Source: Rhodoluna sp. (GTDB lineage Bacteria > Actinomycetota > Actinomycetes > Actinomycetales > Microbacteriaceae). Taken from it: 16,577 nt of DNA. Below, piece by piece: positions 7,407-14,289 of the stretch (the stretch's first letter is position 1; the number at the start of each line of letters is the position of its first letter). A model generated the notes under the pieces. That model searched no databases. It was given only the letters and a program-made list of their open reading frames with translations, and was not told the origin of the DNA. Location: contig JAPLAJ010000065.1 in assembly GCA_026393335.1 (NCBI GenBank), forward strand, positions 1 to 16,577. Direction: 5' to 3'. The position numbers and the translations under genes were made by a program.

Positions 7407-8485
7407 TGCTATCTTCAGTCCAGGCTTTACTGGCTGAACATGCAGAGTTGCAAACACAACTTTCAGAAGCCTCAGTCCACGCCAATCCAGTTCTCGCTAA
7501 GAAACTCAACCGTAGATACGCTGAGCTAAATGCGATTGTTTCGGCTTACCATTTGGTAAATGAAATGCAGTCTGATCTAGATGCTGCTAAAGACATGGCT
7601 AAGGAAGATGAAAGCTTTGCCGATGAAGTTCCAGCTATGGAAGAAAAGCTTCACGAGGCAACTGAAAAACTTAGAAGACTACTAATTCCTAGAGACCCAG
7701 ATGATGGTCGCGATGTGATTATGGAAATCAAGGCTGGTGAAGGTGGCGCTGAATCTGCGCTGTTCGCAGCAGATCTTTTCAGAATGTATATCCAGTACGC
7801 CAACAGCAAGGGCTGGAAGACAGAAATCCTAGACAAGAACGAATCAGATCTCGGTGGATACAAGGATGTTCAGATTGCCATCAAGGGTAAGTCAGCTGAT
7901 CCTGCTGAAGGAGTTTGGGCTCACCTGAAGTATGAAGGTGGTGTGCACAGAGTTCAGCGAGTTCCAGTAACTGAAACTCAAGGCCGTATTCACACTTCAG
8001 CTGCTGGTGTTCTGGTATTCCCAGAAGTTGACGCTCCTGAAGAACTTGAAATTGCCGCGAATGAAATTCGTGTTGATGTATTTAGGTCCTCTGGTCCTGG
8101 TGGCCAGTCGGTAAACACTACTGACTCAGCTGTGCGCCTAACTCACATTCCAACTGGAATCGTAGTTTCTATGCAGAACGAAAAGTCTCAGCTACAAAAC
8201 CGTGAAGCAGCGATGCGTGTTCTAAGAGCAAGATTGCTAGCAGCTCAGCAGGAAGCATTAGAAGCACAGCTAAGCGCGGCTAGAAAATCACAGGTCAAGA
8301 GCGTTGACCGCTCTGAGCGCATTAGAACTTATAACTTCCCTGAAAACCGTATTGCTGATCACAGAACTGGTTACAAGGCTTACAACCTAGATCAGGTTAT
8401 GGATGGGGCACTAGAACCTGTAGTCCAGTCAGCAATTCAAGCTGATGAGGAAGCAAGGCTAGCTGCTCTTGGTGAGAGCGAGTAA
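7406..8485 (+). CDS. prfA: Peptide chain release factor 1
   Basis: Recognises UAA and UAG in the ribosomal A site and triggers hydrolysis of peptidyl-tRNA. 359 residues, standard. The stop-codon-reading tripeptide is PVT (187-189, in RVPVTETQGRIHTS), the PxT type that marks RF1; RF2 would carry SPF. The catalytic GGQ is at 232-234 within SSGPGGQSVNTTDSAVR, and its glutamine is the target of the methyltransferase encoded next. The N-terminal helical domain spans about 1-100. The ATG shares one base with the rho stop (TAATG). In M. tuberculosis rpmE sits between rho and prfA; here there is no room for it. Confidence 0.96.
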   Translation: MLSSVQALLAEHAELQTQLSEASVHANPVLAKKLNRRYAELNAIVSAYHLVNEMQSDLDAAKDMAKEDESFADEVPAMEEKLHEATEKLRRLLIPRDPDDGRDVIMEIKAGEGGAESALFAADLFRMYIQYANSKGWKTEILDKNESDLGGYKDVQIAIKGKSADPAEGVWAHLKYEGGVHRVQRVPVTETQGRIHTSAAGVLVFPEVDAPEELEIAANEIRVDVFRSSGPGGQSVNTTDSAVRLTHIPTGIVVSMQNEKSQLQNREAAMRVLRARLLAAQQEALEAQLSAARKSQVKSVDRSERIRTYNFPENRIADHRTGYKAYNLDQVMDGALEPVVQSAIQADEEARLAALGESE

Positions 8486-9336
8486 TGAAGCTCTCTGCTG
8501 CTATCGAACTGGCATCAAAAAAGTTTGAACAAGCAGGCATTGAATCTTTCCTGGCAGACGCTGAGATTCTTTTGGGCTTTGTCCTTGATATATCAAGAGG
8601 TGAGCTTCAGGTAAAAGCCATCACCGGTGAATCTATAGATTCCGATCAAGAAGAAAAATTTCTTGAGCTGGTAAATAAACGTGCAGAAAGATTTCCGCTT
8701 CAGCACCTAACCGAAGTTGCCTACTTTAGGTCTTTGGAGCTAAAAGTTGGACCTGGCGTATTTGTTCCTAGATTTGAAACTGAAACCGTAACTCAGCTAG
8801 CAGTGGATGCACTCAAGGCTGTCCCAACTGAGAATCCAATTGCGGTTGATTTAGCCACTGGTTCAGGAGCAATTGCTTTATCACTTGCTGTTGAAGTACC
8901 CACTGCTCAAGTCTTTGCAGTTGAACTTAGTGAAGAAGCTCTTGTATACACAAGAGCGAACTTTGCAAGATACGCACCTGGGGCTACTTTGCGCCAAGGT
9001 GATCTAGCCGATGCCTTCCCTGAACTAGATGGTCAGGTAGATGTGTTGGTATCAAACCCTCCGTACATTCCAGATGAAATGATTCCTATCTACCCTGAGG
9101 TGCATTTACATGACCCGAGCATGGCTCTGTATGGGGGAGTAGATGGACTTGACCTAGTTAGAAAGGTCGAAATCTCAGCTAAAAGATTGCTGAGAAAAGG
9201 CGGAGCATTGATTATTGAGCATGCTGACATGCAAGGCGATGCCATAAGACAACTAATATTGAGCCTAGGTTGGCGTCAATGTGCAACCCATAAGGATTTA
9301 TCAGGTCGCGATAGAGCGACCACCGCGATCAGATAG
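8485..9336 (+). CDS. prmC: Release factor glutamine N5-methyltransferase
   Basis: SAM-dependent enzyme (HemK family) that methylates the glutamine of the GGQ motif in RF1 and RF2, raising release efficiency. 283 residues. A short N-terminal helical domain (about 1-75) is followed by a Rossmann-like methyltransferase domain: SAM motif I as VDLATGSGAI (121-130), acidic E148 at the end of strand 2, and the signature NPPY (191-194) that holds the substrate amide. The usual VPRPETE loop reads VPRFETE (94-100), with Phe in place of the second Pro. The ATG overlaps the prfA stop (TAATG), which couples the enzyme to its own substrate's gene. Older annotations call this family HemK; a role in haem synthesis is not supported. 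Confidence 0.94.
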   Translation: MKLSAAIELASKKFEQAGIESFLADAEILLGFVLDISRGELQVKAITGESIDSDQEEKFLELVNKRAERFPLQHLTEVAYFRSLELKVGPGVFVPRFETETVTQLAVDALKAVPTENPIAVDLATGSGAIALSLAVEVPTAQVFAVELSEEALVYTRANFARYAPGATLRQGDLADAFPELDGQVDVLVSNPPYIPDEMIPIYPEVHLHDPSMALYGGVDGLDLVRKVEISAKRLLRKGGALIIEHADMQGDAIRQLILSLGWRQCATHKDLSGRDRATTAIR

Positions 9337-9351
9337 GACGGGTGGTTAGAA

Positions 9352-10047
9352 ATGCAAAAAGTTTTTGATTGCTCTGTTGACACGGATTTGCTAACTGGAA
9401 TGCGTCTGGCCAAAGTTGCTCTCGGTAGAACTGAACTTGCGGTTATTCCAACTGACACTGTTTACGGGATTGCAGCTAACGCTTTTTCCCCTGAAGCTGT
9501 TCAAGCTCTTTTAGATGCAAAAGGTAGAGGTAGACAATCACCCCCTCCTGTTCTTATCGCTAACTTGAATATGGCAAAAGCATTAGTTGAATCCCTACCG
9601 GATGCAGCAATTAAACTTGCCGAGACATTTTGGCCTGGGGCTTTGACAATGATTTTGAAAGCACAACCTTCTCTGCAATGGGATTTGGGAGAGACCAAAG
9701 GAACAGTTGCTCTTCGCGTGCCAGATCACAAGATTGCTTTGGCTCTAATTGAAGAAACTGGACCTTTAGCTGTTTCCAGTGCGAACCTAACTGGTGAACC
9801 AGCTGCCACAACATGTAAGCAAGCGCTGGACTATTTAGATAAGTCAGTGAATGTTTTCTTAGATGGTGGACCTAGCCCAAAGGGTGAAGCATCAACGATC
9901 CTAGATCTAACTGCACTGGTTGATAGTTATGACAAATCAGGTGCACTTAGCACTACAGGTGTTATCAAGATTGTCAGACGCGGAGCTCTTTCAGAGGCAA
10001 AGATTCGTTCAGTAGTTGGAGATTTACTCGAAGTCAGTGCAGGCTAG
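9352..10047 (+). CDS. tsaC: L-threonylcarbamoyladenylate synthase (YrdC/Sua5 family)
   Basis: Makes threonylcarbamoyl-AMP from threonine, bicarbonate and ATP, the first step of t6A37 formation on ANN-decoding tRNAs. 231 residues, consistent with a single YrdC domain and no room for the C-terminal Sua5 domain. Motifs: IPTDTVYGIA (32-41), the KGR nucleotide-binding loop (57-59) continuing RQSPPP, FWPGALTMIL (93-102), TVALRVPD (118-125) and SSAN (142-145), then STILDL at 181-186. A 15-base gap separates it from prmC, with only a modest GGTGG at 9341-9345 as ribosome site. In M. tuberculosis the same position holds Rv1301, the sua5-like gene. Its TAG shares a base with the GTG of the next gene. 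The symbol could also be given as sua5 or ywlC. Confidence 0.9.
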   Translation: MQKVFDCSVDTDLLTGMRLAKVALGRTELAVIPTDTVYGIAANAFSPEAVQALLDAKGRGRQSPPPVLIANLNMAKALVESLPDAAIKLAETFWPGALTMILKAQPSLQWDLGETKGTVALRVPDHKIALALIEETGPLAVSSANLTGEPAATTCKQALDYLDKSVNVFLDGGPSPKGEASTILDLTALVDSYDKSGALSTTGVIKIVRRGALSEAKIRSVVGDLLEVSAG

Positions 10048-11165
10048 TGCGCGCCTATCTACTTTTAATGGCAATAGCGGGGGTAATAACCTACCTAGCT
10101 ACCTTTGTGGTTAGAAAACTTGCCGATCGCTACAAGATTTATCCAAAGGCGATTAGAACAAGAGACATGCACACTAAGCCAACCCCGCGTATTGGTGGAC
10201 TGGCGATGTTTATTGGTTTTGTGGTCTCGGTTGGGATAGCAGCCCTTATTGGTTGGTTTGAAGTTGTTTTCGCAGATCCAGGGCCAATCATCGCCATATC
10301 CCTTGCCGCTCTTGTTGTTATGGCAATTGGCTTTCTAGATGATCTTTATGATCTGGACTGGACAATCAAACTTGCCGGTCAGTTCCTAGCAGCCGGTGTG
10401 CTGGCTTGGAATGGTGTGCAGATTGTTTCACTGCCAATTTTCGGCATCACTGTCGGGTCTTTTGGTGTGTCCTTTGTCGTTACCGTTTTCTTAGCTGTAT
10501 TGGTTATGAATGCGGTGAACTTCATTGATGGGCTAGATGGCTTGGTAGCCGGGGTAGTTCTGATTGGAACAGTTGTCTTCTTTATCTATTCCTATTTGCT
10601 AGCTCAACAGATTTCACCAACAAACTACTTCAACCTGGCAACCGTTATCTCCGCAATAGTTATTGGAATGTGTGTTGGCTTCTTGCCGCATAACTGGCAT
10701 ACCGCCAAGATCTTCATGGGCGATGGCGGAGCACTGCTTCTTGGTCTTCTGATGACAGCATCTGCACTTACTGTTACAGGTCAGATTGACCCAGCATCTC
10801 TCAAGCGTGATGATTTAGTTCCTGCAGTGCTGCCACTGATTCTGCCGATATCTATTTTGTTACTGCCGCTTCTAGATTTTGCTTTAGCTGTGGTTCGTCG
10901 CTTGGCTGCAGGTAAGTCACCATTCTCTGCAGACCGCTTGCACCTTCATCACAAGTTACAAGATTTTGGTCACAGCCACATTGGTTCAGTTTTGGTCTTC
11001 TACTTCTGGAGTGCTTCAGTTTCAGTTAGCTGTTTGCTCCTTTTCCTAACTGATTTCATCTGGGTAGTTGTTTTCGCAGTTCTCTCTGTATCAAGTTCAC
11101 TTTTGTATACGATGTGGCCTCAATTTAAACGAATCCATGCAAGAAAGAAGAGACAGAATGTTTGA
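10047..11165 (+). CDS. wecA: Polyprenyl-phosphate GlcNAc-1-phosphate transferase, WecA/MraY family
   Basis: Integral membrane transferase that moves a sugar-1-phosphate, probably GlcNAc-1-P, from its UDP-sugar to a polyprenyl phosphate carrier. In actinobacteria the counterpart in this position (M. tuberculosis Rv1302, rfe/wecA) starts the arabinogalactan linkage unit; here it may start another wall glycopolymer. 372 residues with about ten hydrophobic segments. Family motifs: HTKPTPRIGG (42-51), DDxxD Mg site (98-102, LDDLYD), NAVNFIDGLDGL (155-166), MGDGGA (224-229) and the HLHHKL loop (299-304) typical of WecA/TagO rather than MraY. The tail is basic (ARKKRQ). The GTG start at 10047 overlaps the tsaC TAG by one base. 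The exact sugar cannot be told from sequence. Confidence 0.88.
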   Translation: MRAYLLLMAIAGVITYLATFVVRKLADRYKIYPKAIRTRDMHTKPTPRIGGLAMFIGFVVSVGIAALIGWFEVVFADPGPIIAISLAALVVMAIGFLDDLYDLDWTIKLAGQFLAAGVLAWNGVQIVSLPIFGITVGSFGVSFVVTVFLAVLVMNAVNFIDGLDGLVAGVVLIGTVVFFIYSYLLAQQISPTNYFNLATVISAIVIGMCVGFLPHNWHTAKIFMGDGGALLLGLLMTASALTVTGQIDPASLKRDDLVPAVLPLILPISILLLPLLDFALAVVRRLAAGKSPFSADRLHLHHKLQDFGHSHIGSVLVFYFWSASVSVSCLLLFLTDFIWVVVFAVLSVSSSLLYTMWPQFKRIHARKKRQNV

Positions 11166-11577
11166 TGATTTGAAATCAGTTATGTTACGTGTGCTTAGGT
11201 TAGGTGCACTCTTAGTTCTAGGAATTACCGTTGTGGGATCGGGAATTGGGTTCCTGGTTGCCGGTGTCCCAGGTGTTTTGGCAGCGCTTGCCGGGGGAGC
11301 GGCTGCTTTTGTCTTTACTGCTCTAACTGCGCTTAGCCTCTTGCTTGGATCAAAGCTGGGACTAGCTGGGTTTCTTGGAGTTGTCTTAGGTGGCTGGCTA
11401 GTCAAGATGGTACTTTTCTTGGTGCTCTTTGGTGTTTTGAACAGGGCAGATTGGTTGACTTTTGATTCAAGACCTGTCGTATTCTTCACAGTTGTCGCAG
11501 CCGTACTTGGAGGCCTAGTCTTGGACACTTTGATTGTGACTAAGGCAAGACTTGCTCCAGCGGTTAAATCCAGTTAA
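11158..11577 (+). CDS. Small four-helix membrane protein, AtpI-like position
   Basis: 139-residue hydrophobic protein with four predicted membrane segments at about 12-34, 40-63, 70-93 and 107-128, short basic loops and a positively charged C terminus. A conserved-looking lysine, K83, lies within the third segment after GGW. Its place just before atpB matches Rv1303 of M. tuberculosis and the AtpI genes of other bacteria, which are thought to help assemble the c-ring or supply Mg2+. Sequence similarity to AtpI is not obvious by eye, so the call rests on topology and position. The start is ATG 11158, overlapping wecA by eight bases, with an AAGAAGAG-like site upstream. A longer frame back to 11068 would sit inside the wecA coding region and is unlikely. 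Confidence 0.75.
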   Translation: MFDDLKSVMLRVLRLGALLVLGITVVGSGIGFLVAGVPGVLAALAGGAAAFVFTALTALSLLLGSKLGLAGFLGVVLGGWLVKMVLFLVLFGVLNRADWLTFDSRPVVFFTVVAAVLGGLVLDTLIVTKARLAPAVKSS

Positions 11578-11736
11578 ATTGCTGGAAATTTGGCTCAATT
11601 AGCGGTTTTTAGGTCTTTGGATGCTGATACGATTTGAGTATCGCTTGCTCCAGTAGTAACGATAACCCACTGTAAATCGCCGCAAGGTTAGGCATGGCCT
11701 GCCCCGAAACAGGAGTCAAAGCTGTTCACTCAAAAG
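11578..11736 (+). promoter_or_regulatory. 159-base gap before the ATP synthase operon; probable promoter region
   Basis: The longest non-coding stretch in the window. A weak inverted repeat, TCCAG 11569-11573 with CTGGA 11582-11586, spans the stop codon of the upstream gene, but no T-run follows. Promoter-like elements are poor: TTGAGT at 11634-11639 could be a -35 element with TAACGA at 11657-11662 seventeen bases on, and TACGAT at 11628-11633 is another possible -10. An inverted repeat TAACC 11663-11667 with GGTTA 11686-11690 (18-base loop) sits in what would be the leader. That the atp operon has its own promoter here is plausible from position; the exact site is not established. Confidence 0.35.
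11711..11715 (+). promoter_or_regulatory. Shine-Dalgarno of atpB, placed for a CTG start
   Basis: AGGAG is the only strong ribosome site ahead of atpB. It lies 6 bases before an in-frame CTG at 11722 but 21 bases before the first conventional start, TTG 11737. It therefore bears directly on which codon starts subunit a. Confidence 0.6.
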
Positions 11737-12567
11737 TTGCTACTGCTCACTGCAGGGTTCGATCCTTTCACCGCTGGTGAGGGCGAATTCGAGCCGCCAA
11801 CAATTGGTGAATTTTATCCAGAAGTAATCGCTTTTGAAGGCACTCCTTTTGCACTAAACAGAATTATGTTGATTCGTCTATTGGTGACGACTCTTCTAAT
11901 CGTGCTATTTACCCTCTGGGCTAACCGATTCCGTAAGAGCACCGCAACTGGTCAGTTTGTGCCAGGTAGATTCCAGATGTTCGGTGAAATCTCTCTGAAC
12001 TTCGTTCGTAAGTCAATTGCTCACGAACAGCTAGGTGAGAAGGACGGCGATCGCTTCCTTCCACTACTAACCACAATCTTCTTTATTGTTCTGGGCATGA
12101 ATATCACAGGTATCGTGCCTGGGCTAAACATCGCTGGAACTTCAGTTATTGGTTTGCCAATCATCTTGGCTGGAGCTGCCTACGTAACCTTTATTTATGC
12201 AGGTGTGAAGGCTCACGGAGTGATGTTCTTCAAGAACGCACTATTCCCAGCTGGCGTTCCTAAAGCCTTCTACGTACTGGTAACTCCGATTGAGTTCCTA
12301 TCAACTTTTATTCTTCGTCCGGTAACTCTGGCTCTTCGTCTAATGATGAACATGATCGCCGGACACTTGCTGCTGGTGTTGTGTTTCACAGCAACCCACT
12401 TCTTCGTTTTGTATTCCGATGGTGCTTTCAAGGCCTTTGGTTTACTCACATTCACCTTCGGGTTTGTCTTCACTCTCTTTGAGATTTTGGTGGCATTCTT
12501 GCAGGCATACGTATTCACCCTGTTGACAACTGTTTACATTCAGCTGTCGTTAGCAGATGAACACTAA
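11737..12567 (+). CDS. atpB: ATP synthase F0 subunit a
   Basis: Membrane subunit that forms the two proton half-channels against the c-ring. 276 residues from TTG 11737, or 281 if CTG 11722 is used. Membrane helices are visible from about 42-62, 108-130, 138-158, 177-195, 200-225 and 235-272. The essential arginine is R201 in LRPVTLALRLMMNMIAGH, equivalent to E. coli R210; the C-terminal helix (FEILVAFLQAYVFTLL) is the conserved channel-lining segment. The N terminus before EFYPE is short and poorly conserved in relatives, so it does not decide the start. An in-frame TAG at 11689 and the lack of any ATG or GTG after it force a TTG or CTG start. First gene of the atp operon; 52 bases with a hairpin separate it from atpE. 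Confidence 0.93.
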   Translation: MLLLTAGFDPFTAGEGEFEPPTIGEFYPEVIAFEGTPFALNRIMLIRLLVTTLLIVLFTLWANRFRKSTATGQFVPGRFQMFGEISLNFVRKSIAHEQLGEKDGDRFLPLLTTIFFIVLGMNITGIVPGLNIAGTSVIGLPIILAGAAYVTFIYAGVKAHGVMFFKNALFPAGVPKAFYVLVTPIEFLSTFILRPVTLALRLMMNMIAGHLLLVLCFTATHFFVLYSDGAFKAFGLLTFTFGFVFTLFEILVAFLQAYVFTLLTTVYIQLSLADEH

Positions 12568-12576
12568 GAAACACAA

Positions 12577-12599
12577 TGAACTAACAAACCGTTAGTTCA
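12577..12599 (+). promoter_or_regulatory. Perfect 9-bp hairpin between atpB and atpE
   Basis: TGAACTAAC 12577-12585 and GTTAGTTCA 12591-12599 are exact reverse complements around a 5-base loop AAACC. It begins nine bases after the atpB stop and ends eight bases before the AAGGA ribosome site of atpE. No T-run follows, so it is unlikely to terminate transcription. A role in protecting or processing the atpE message, or in keeping its ribosome site open, is inference from position. Confidence 0.7.
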
Positions 12600-12619
12600 A
12601 ACCATGGAAGGAAAACAAA

Positions 12620-12877
12620 GTGCAGATTATTCAACTAGCAGCAGAAGCAGTTACACAGGTATCACAGGTATCAGGTAACCTCGGCGTTCTAGGCTACGGC
12701 CTTGCAGCGATTGGTCCTGGTATCGGTGTAGGACTTGTTGTTTCAAAGACAATCGAGTCAATTGCTCGTCAACCAGAACTAGCCGCAAGACTTCAGGTAA
12801 CAATGTGGCTTGGTATCGCGTTTACCGAAGCATTGGCTCTAATCGGTCTTGCAACCCCATTCATCTTCGCAGCCTAA
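12620..12877 (+). CDS. atpE: ATP synthase F0 subunit c
   Basis: Hairpin membrane protein that oligomerises into the rotating c-ring. 85 residues with two membrane helices (about 22-45 and 59-83) joined by the polar loop RQP (50-52) that contacts subunits gamma and epsilon. The ion-carrying carboxylate is E70 in FTEALALIG. The glutamine and ESS/EST-type residues of sodium-specific rings are absent (IGPGIG at 31-36), so proton coupling is expected. Start is GTG 12620, preceded at 7 bases by AAGGA (12608-12612). The N terminus contains a perfect duplication, QVSQVS. Of 11 leucines, 4 use CTA, 5 CTT and none CTG. A good ribosome site fits the need for more copies of c than of other F0 subunits. 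Confidence 0.96.
   Translation: MQIIQLAAEAVTQVSQVSGNLGVLGYGLAAIGPGIGVGLVVSKTIESIARQPELAARLQVTMWLGIAFTEALALIGLATPFIFAA
12656..12673 (+). repeat. 9-base tandem duplication in atpE
   Basis: CAGGTATCA occurs twice back to back, in frame, encoding Gln-Val-Ser twice (residues 13-18) just before the first membrane helix. The copies are identical including third bases, which suggests a fairly recent duplication. It lengthens the N-terminal segment without touching the helices. Confidence 0.85.
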
Positions 12878-12887
12878 GGTTTCATAA

Positions 12888-13439
12888 ATGACTATTGGAA
12901 TTCACGAACTATTGATGCCGACCTCGGCGTCAGCTAACCCGCTCATACCTGCGGTAGCTGACATCGTTTGGTCTGCTGTGGTTTTCGCGATTCTGCTGGT
13001 CTTCTTCTGGGTAAAGGTTTTGCCTAACTTCAAAAAGAACATCGATGCAAGAACTGAAGCGATCGAAGGTCGTTTAGCTCAAGCAGAGAAGGCTCAAGCT
13101 GAAGCTGCGGCAAAGACTGCAAACATCGAAGCTGAGCAAGCAGAGGCACGTGCCGAAGCTGCTCAAATTCGTGAATCTGCAAGAGCCGAAGGTGCAGCAA
13201 TTCTTGCTGAACTAAAAGAGCAGGCTTCCCTTGAAGCAGCTCGAATGGCAGAAACTGCAAAGAAGCAAATCGAAGCAGAACGTCAGTCCGCAATCATTTC
13301 TTTGCGTGCTGAAGTTGGAGCATTAGCTCTCGATCTTGCCTCTGCTGTAGTTGCGCAGAACCTAAAAGATGACAAGAACGCTTCGAGCATGGTCTCAGGC
13401 TTCCTGGCAGATCTAGAGAAAGACAGCAAGAAGAACTAA
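12888..13439 (+). CDS. atpF: ATP synthase F0 subunit b
   Basis: Peripheral-stalk subunit linking F0 to the delta/alpha head and resisting torque. 183 residues: a short N terminus, one membrane helix at about 25-46 (DIVWSAVVFAILLVFFW), then a long Ala/Glu/Lys-rich coiled coil from about 50 to 165. The tail contains the helix (LALDLASAVVAQNL) that meets subunit delta. ATG 12888 has an AAGG at 12876-12879, eight bases upstream; the gap after atpE is 10 bases. An internal ATG at 12915 would leave only the region from just before the helix and is less likely. The TAA shares a base with the atpH ATG (TAATG). It is a normal separate b subunit, unlike mycobacteria, where a second b is fused to delta. 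Confidence 0.94.
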   Translation: MTIGIHELLMPTSASANPLIPAVADIVWSAVVFAILLVFFWVKVLPNFKKNIDARTEAIEGRLAQAEKAQAEAAAKTANIEAEQAEARAEAAQIRESARAEGAAILAELKEQASLEAARMAETAKKQIEAERQSAIISLRAEVGALALDLASAVVAQNLKDDKNASSMVSGFLADLEKDSKKN

Positions 13440-14266
13440 TGGCCTCCTCAACTCGTCAAGCGCTGGCACAAGCTAAAGCAGATGCATCTGCATACCTTGG
13501 GTCAGATCTAGCCTTTGCGATTGACCTATTTGTAGTTGCCGATGCAATCTCGGGTAGTACCCAGTTGCGCGGAATCCTCTCAGACTCTTCCACTGAGAGT
13601 GATGCAAAGAATGCGCTAATTGAGCGCGTATTCAACACAAAGGTCAGCGCAAACGCAATCGAGTTTGTAAAGAAAGTCTCTGCTCTTAGATTCTCTAGAA
13701 GCATGGACTTAGTTATTGTTCTTGAACAGCTTGGTGTTCACGCAGCTGCGGCAACCGCTTCAAAGACTAATGTTCTGGACGATGTTCAGAGTGAACTATT
13801 TAGTTTCCAGCAGGTTGTTGCAAGCGACAGAGATCTTCAGTTCGCATTGAGCAACAAGAGTGCACCAAATGCAACGAAGCTTGCATTGGTAAAGGCACTT
13901 ATTGGCTCAAAGGCAAATGCAGTAACTCTTGCGCTTATCAACCAGGCGGTTGGTTCTGCTCGTGGTCGTCGCGTTGCGATTGTCATTGATCAGTTTGCTA
14001 AGCAGGTTGCAGCCTACGGAGATTCACTTGTTGCAACAGTCACAGTTTCTAAGGAACTAGAACAAAGCCAGATTGAGCGTTTGCGTTCAACCCTGGCTGG
14101 TACTTATGGTCAGCAAATTAGCCTGAACGTCGAAATCGATCCTTCGATTCTCGGTGGAATGGTAGTTCAAATTGCTGGTGAAATAATCGACGGAAGCGTA
14201 AGCACCCGTCTGCAAAACCTAAAGCTGCAGTTGGTAAAGGCCTCCAGCAGCATCAACCGAAGCTAA
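13439..14266 (+). CDS. atpH: ATP synthase F1 subunit delta, long actinobacterial form with duplicated helical domain
   Basis: Sits on top of the alpha3beta3 head and joins it to the b stalk (OSCP equivalent). 275 residues, against about 177 in E. coli. The extra length is an internal repeat: residues 30-102 align with 120-192 without a gap at an offset of exactly 90, with 16 identities by my count (for example L30/L120, F31/F121, L43/L133, L47-S48/L137-S138, K57/K147, A59-L60/A149-L150, R87/R177). The C-terminal domain (about 195-270) carries the family signature DPSILGGMVVQIAGEIIDGSV (234-254 region). Similar length is usual in actinobacteria, and in mycobacteria this region is fused to a b subunit. 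No separate Shine-Dalgarno; the ATG overlaps the atpF stop. Confidence 0.92.
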   Translation: MASSTRQALAQAKADASAYLGSDLAFAIDLFVVADAISGSTQLRGILSDSSTESDAKNALIERVFNTKVSANAIEFVKKVSALRFSRSMDLVIVLEQLGVHAAAATASKTNVLDDVQSELFSFQQVVASDRDLQFALSNKSAPNATKLALVKALIGSKANAVTLALINQAVGSARGRRVAIVIDQFAKQVAAYGDSLVATVTVSKELEQSQIERLRSTLAGTYGQQISLNVEIDPSILGGMVVQIAGEIIDGSVSTRLQNLKLQLVKASSSINRS

Positions 14267-14289
14267 CGCTTCAGAAGTAGAGGAACAAG

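Noticed and set aside
11068..11157. Longer start for the AtpI-like protein
   Set aside because: It would lie within the conserved 3' part of wecA, adds 30 residues with no membrane-protein pattern, and ATG 11158 fits the operon overlaps seen elsewhere.
11097..11528. 143-codon open frame on the minus strand opposite the AtpI-like gene
   Set aside because: Low-complexity Ser/Thr/Pro/Lys composition of a reverse-complement shadow; no ribosome site and it lies opposite a gene with a clear membrane-protein pattern.
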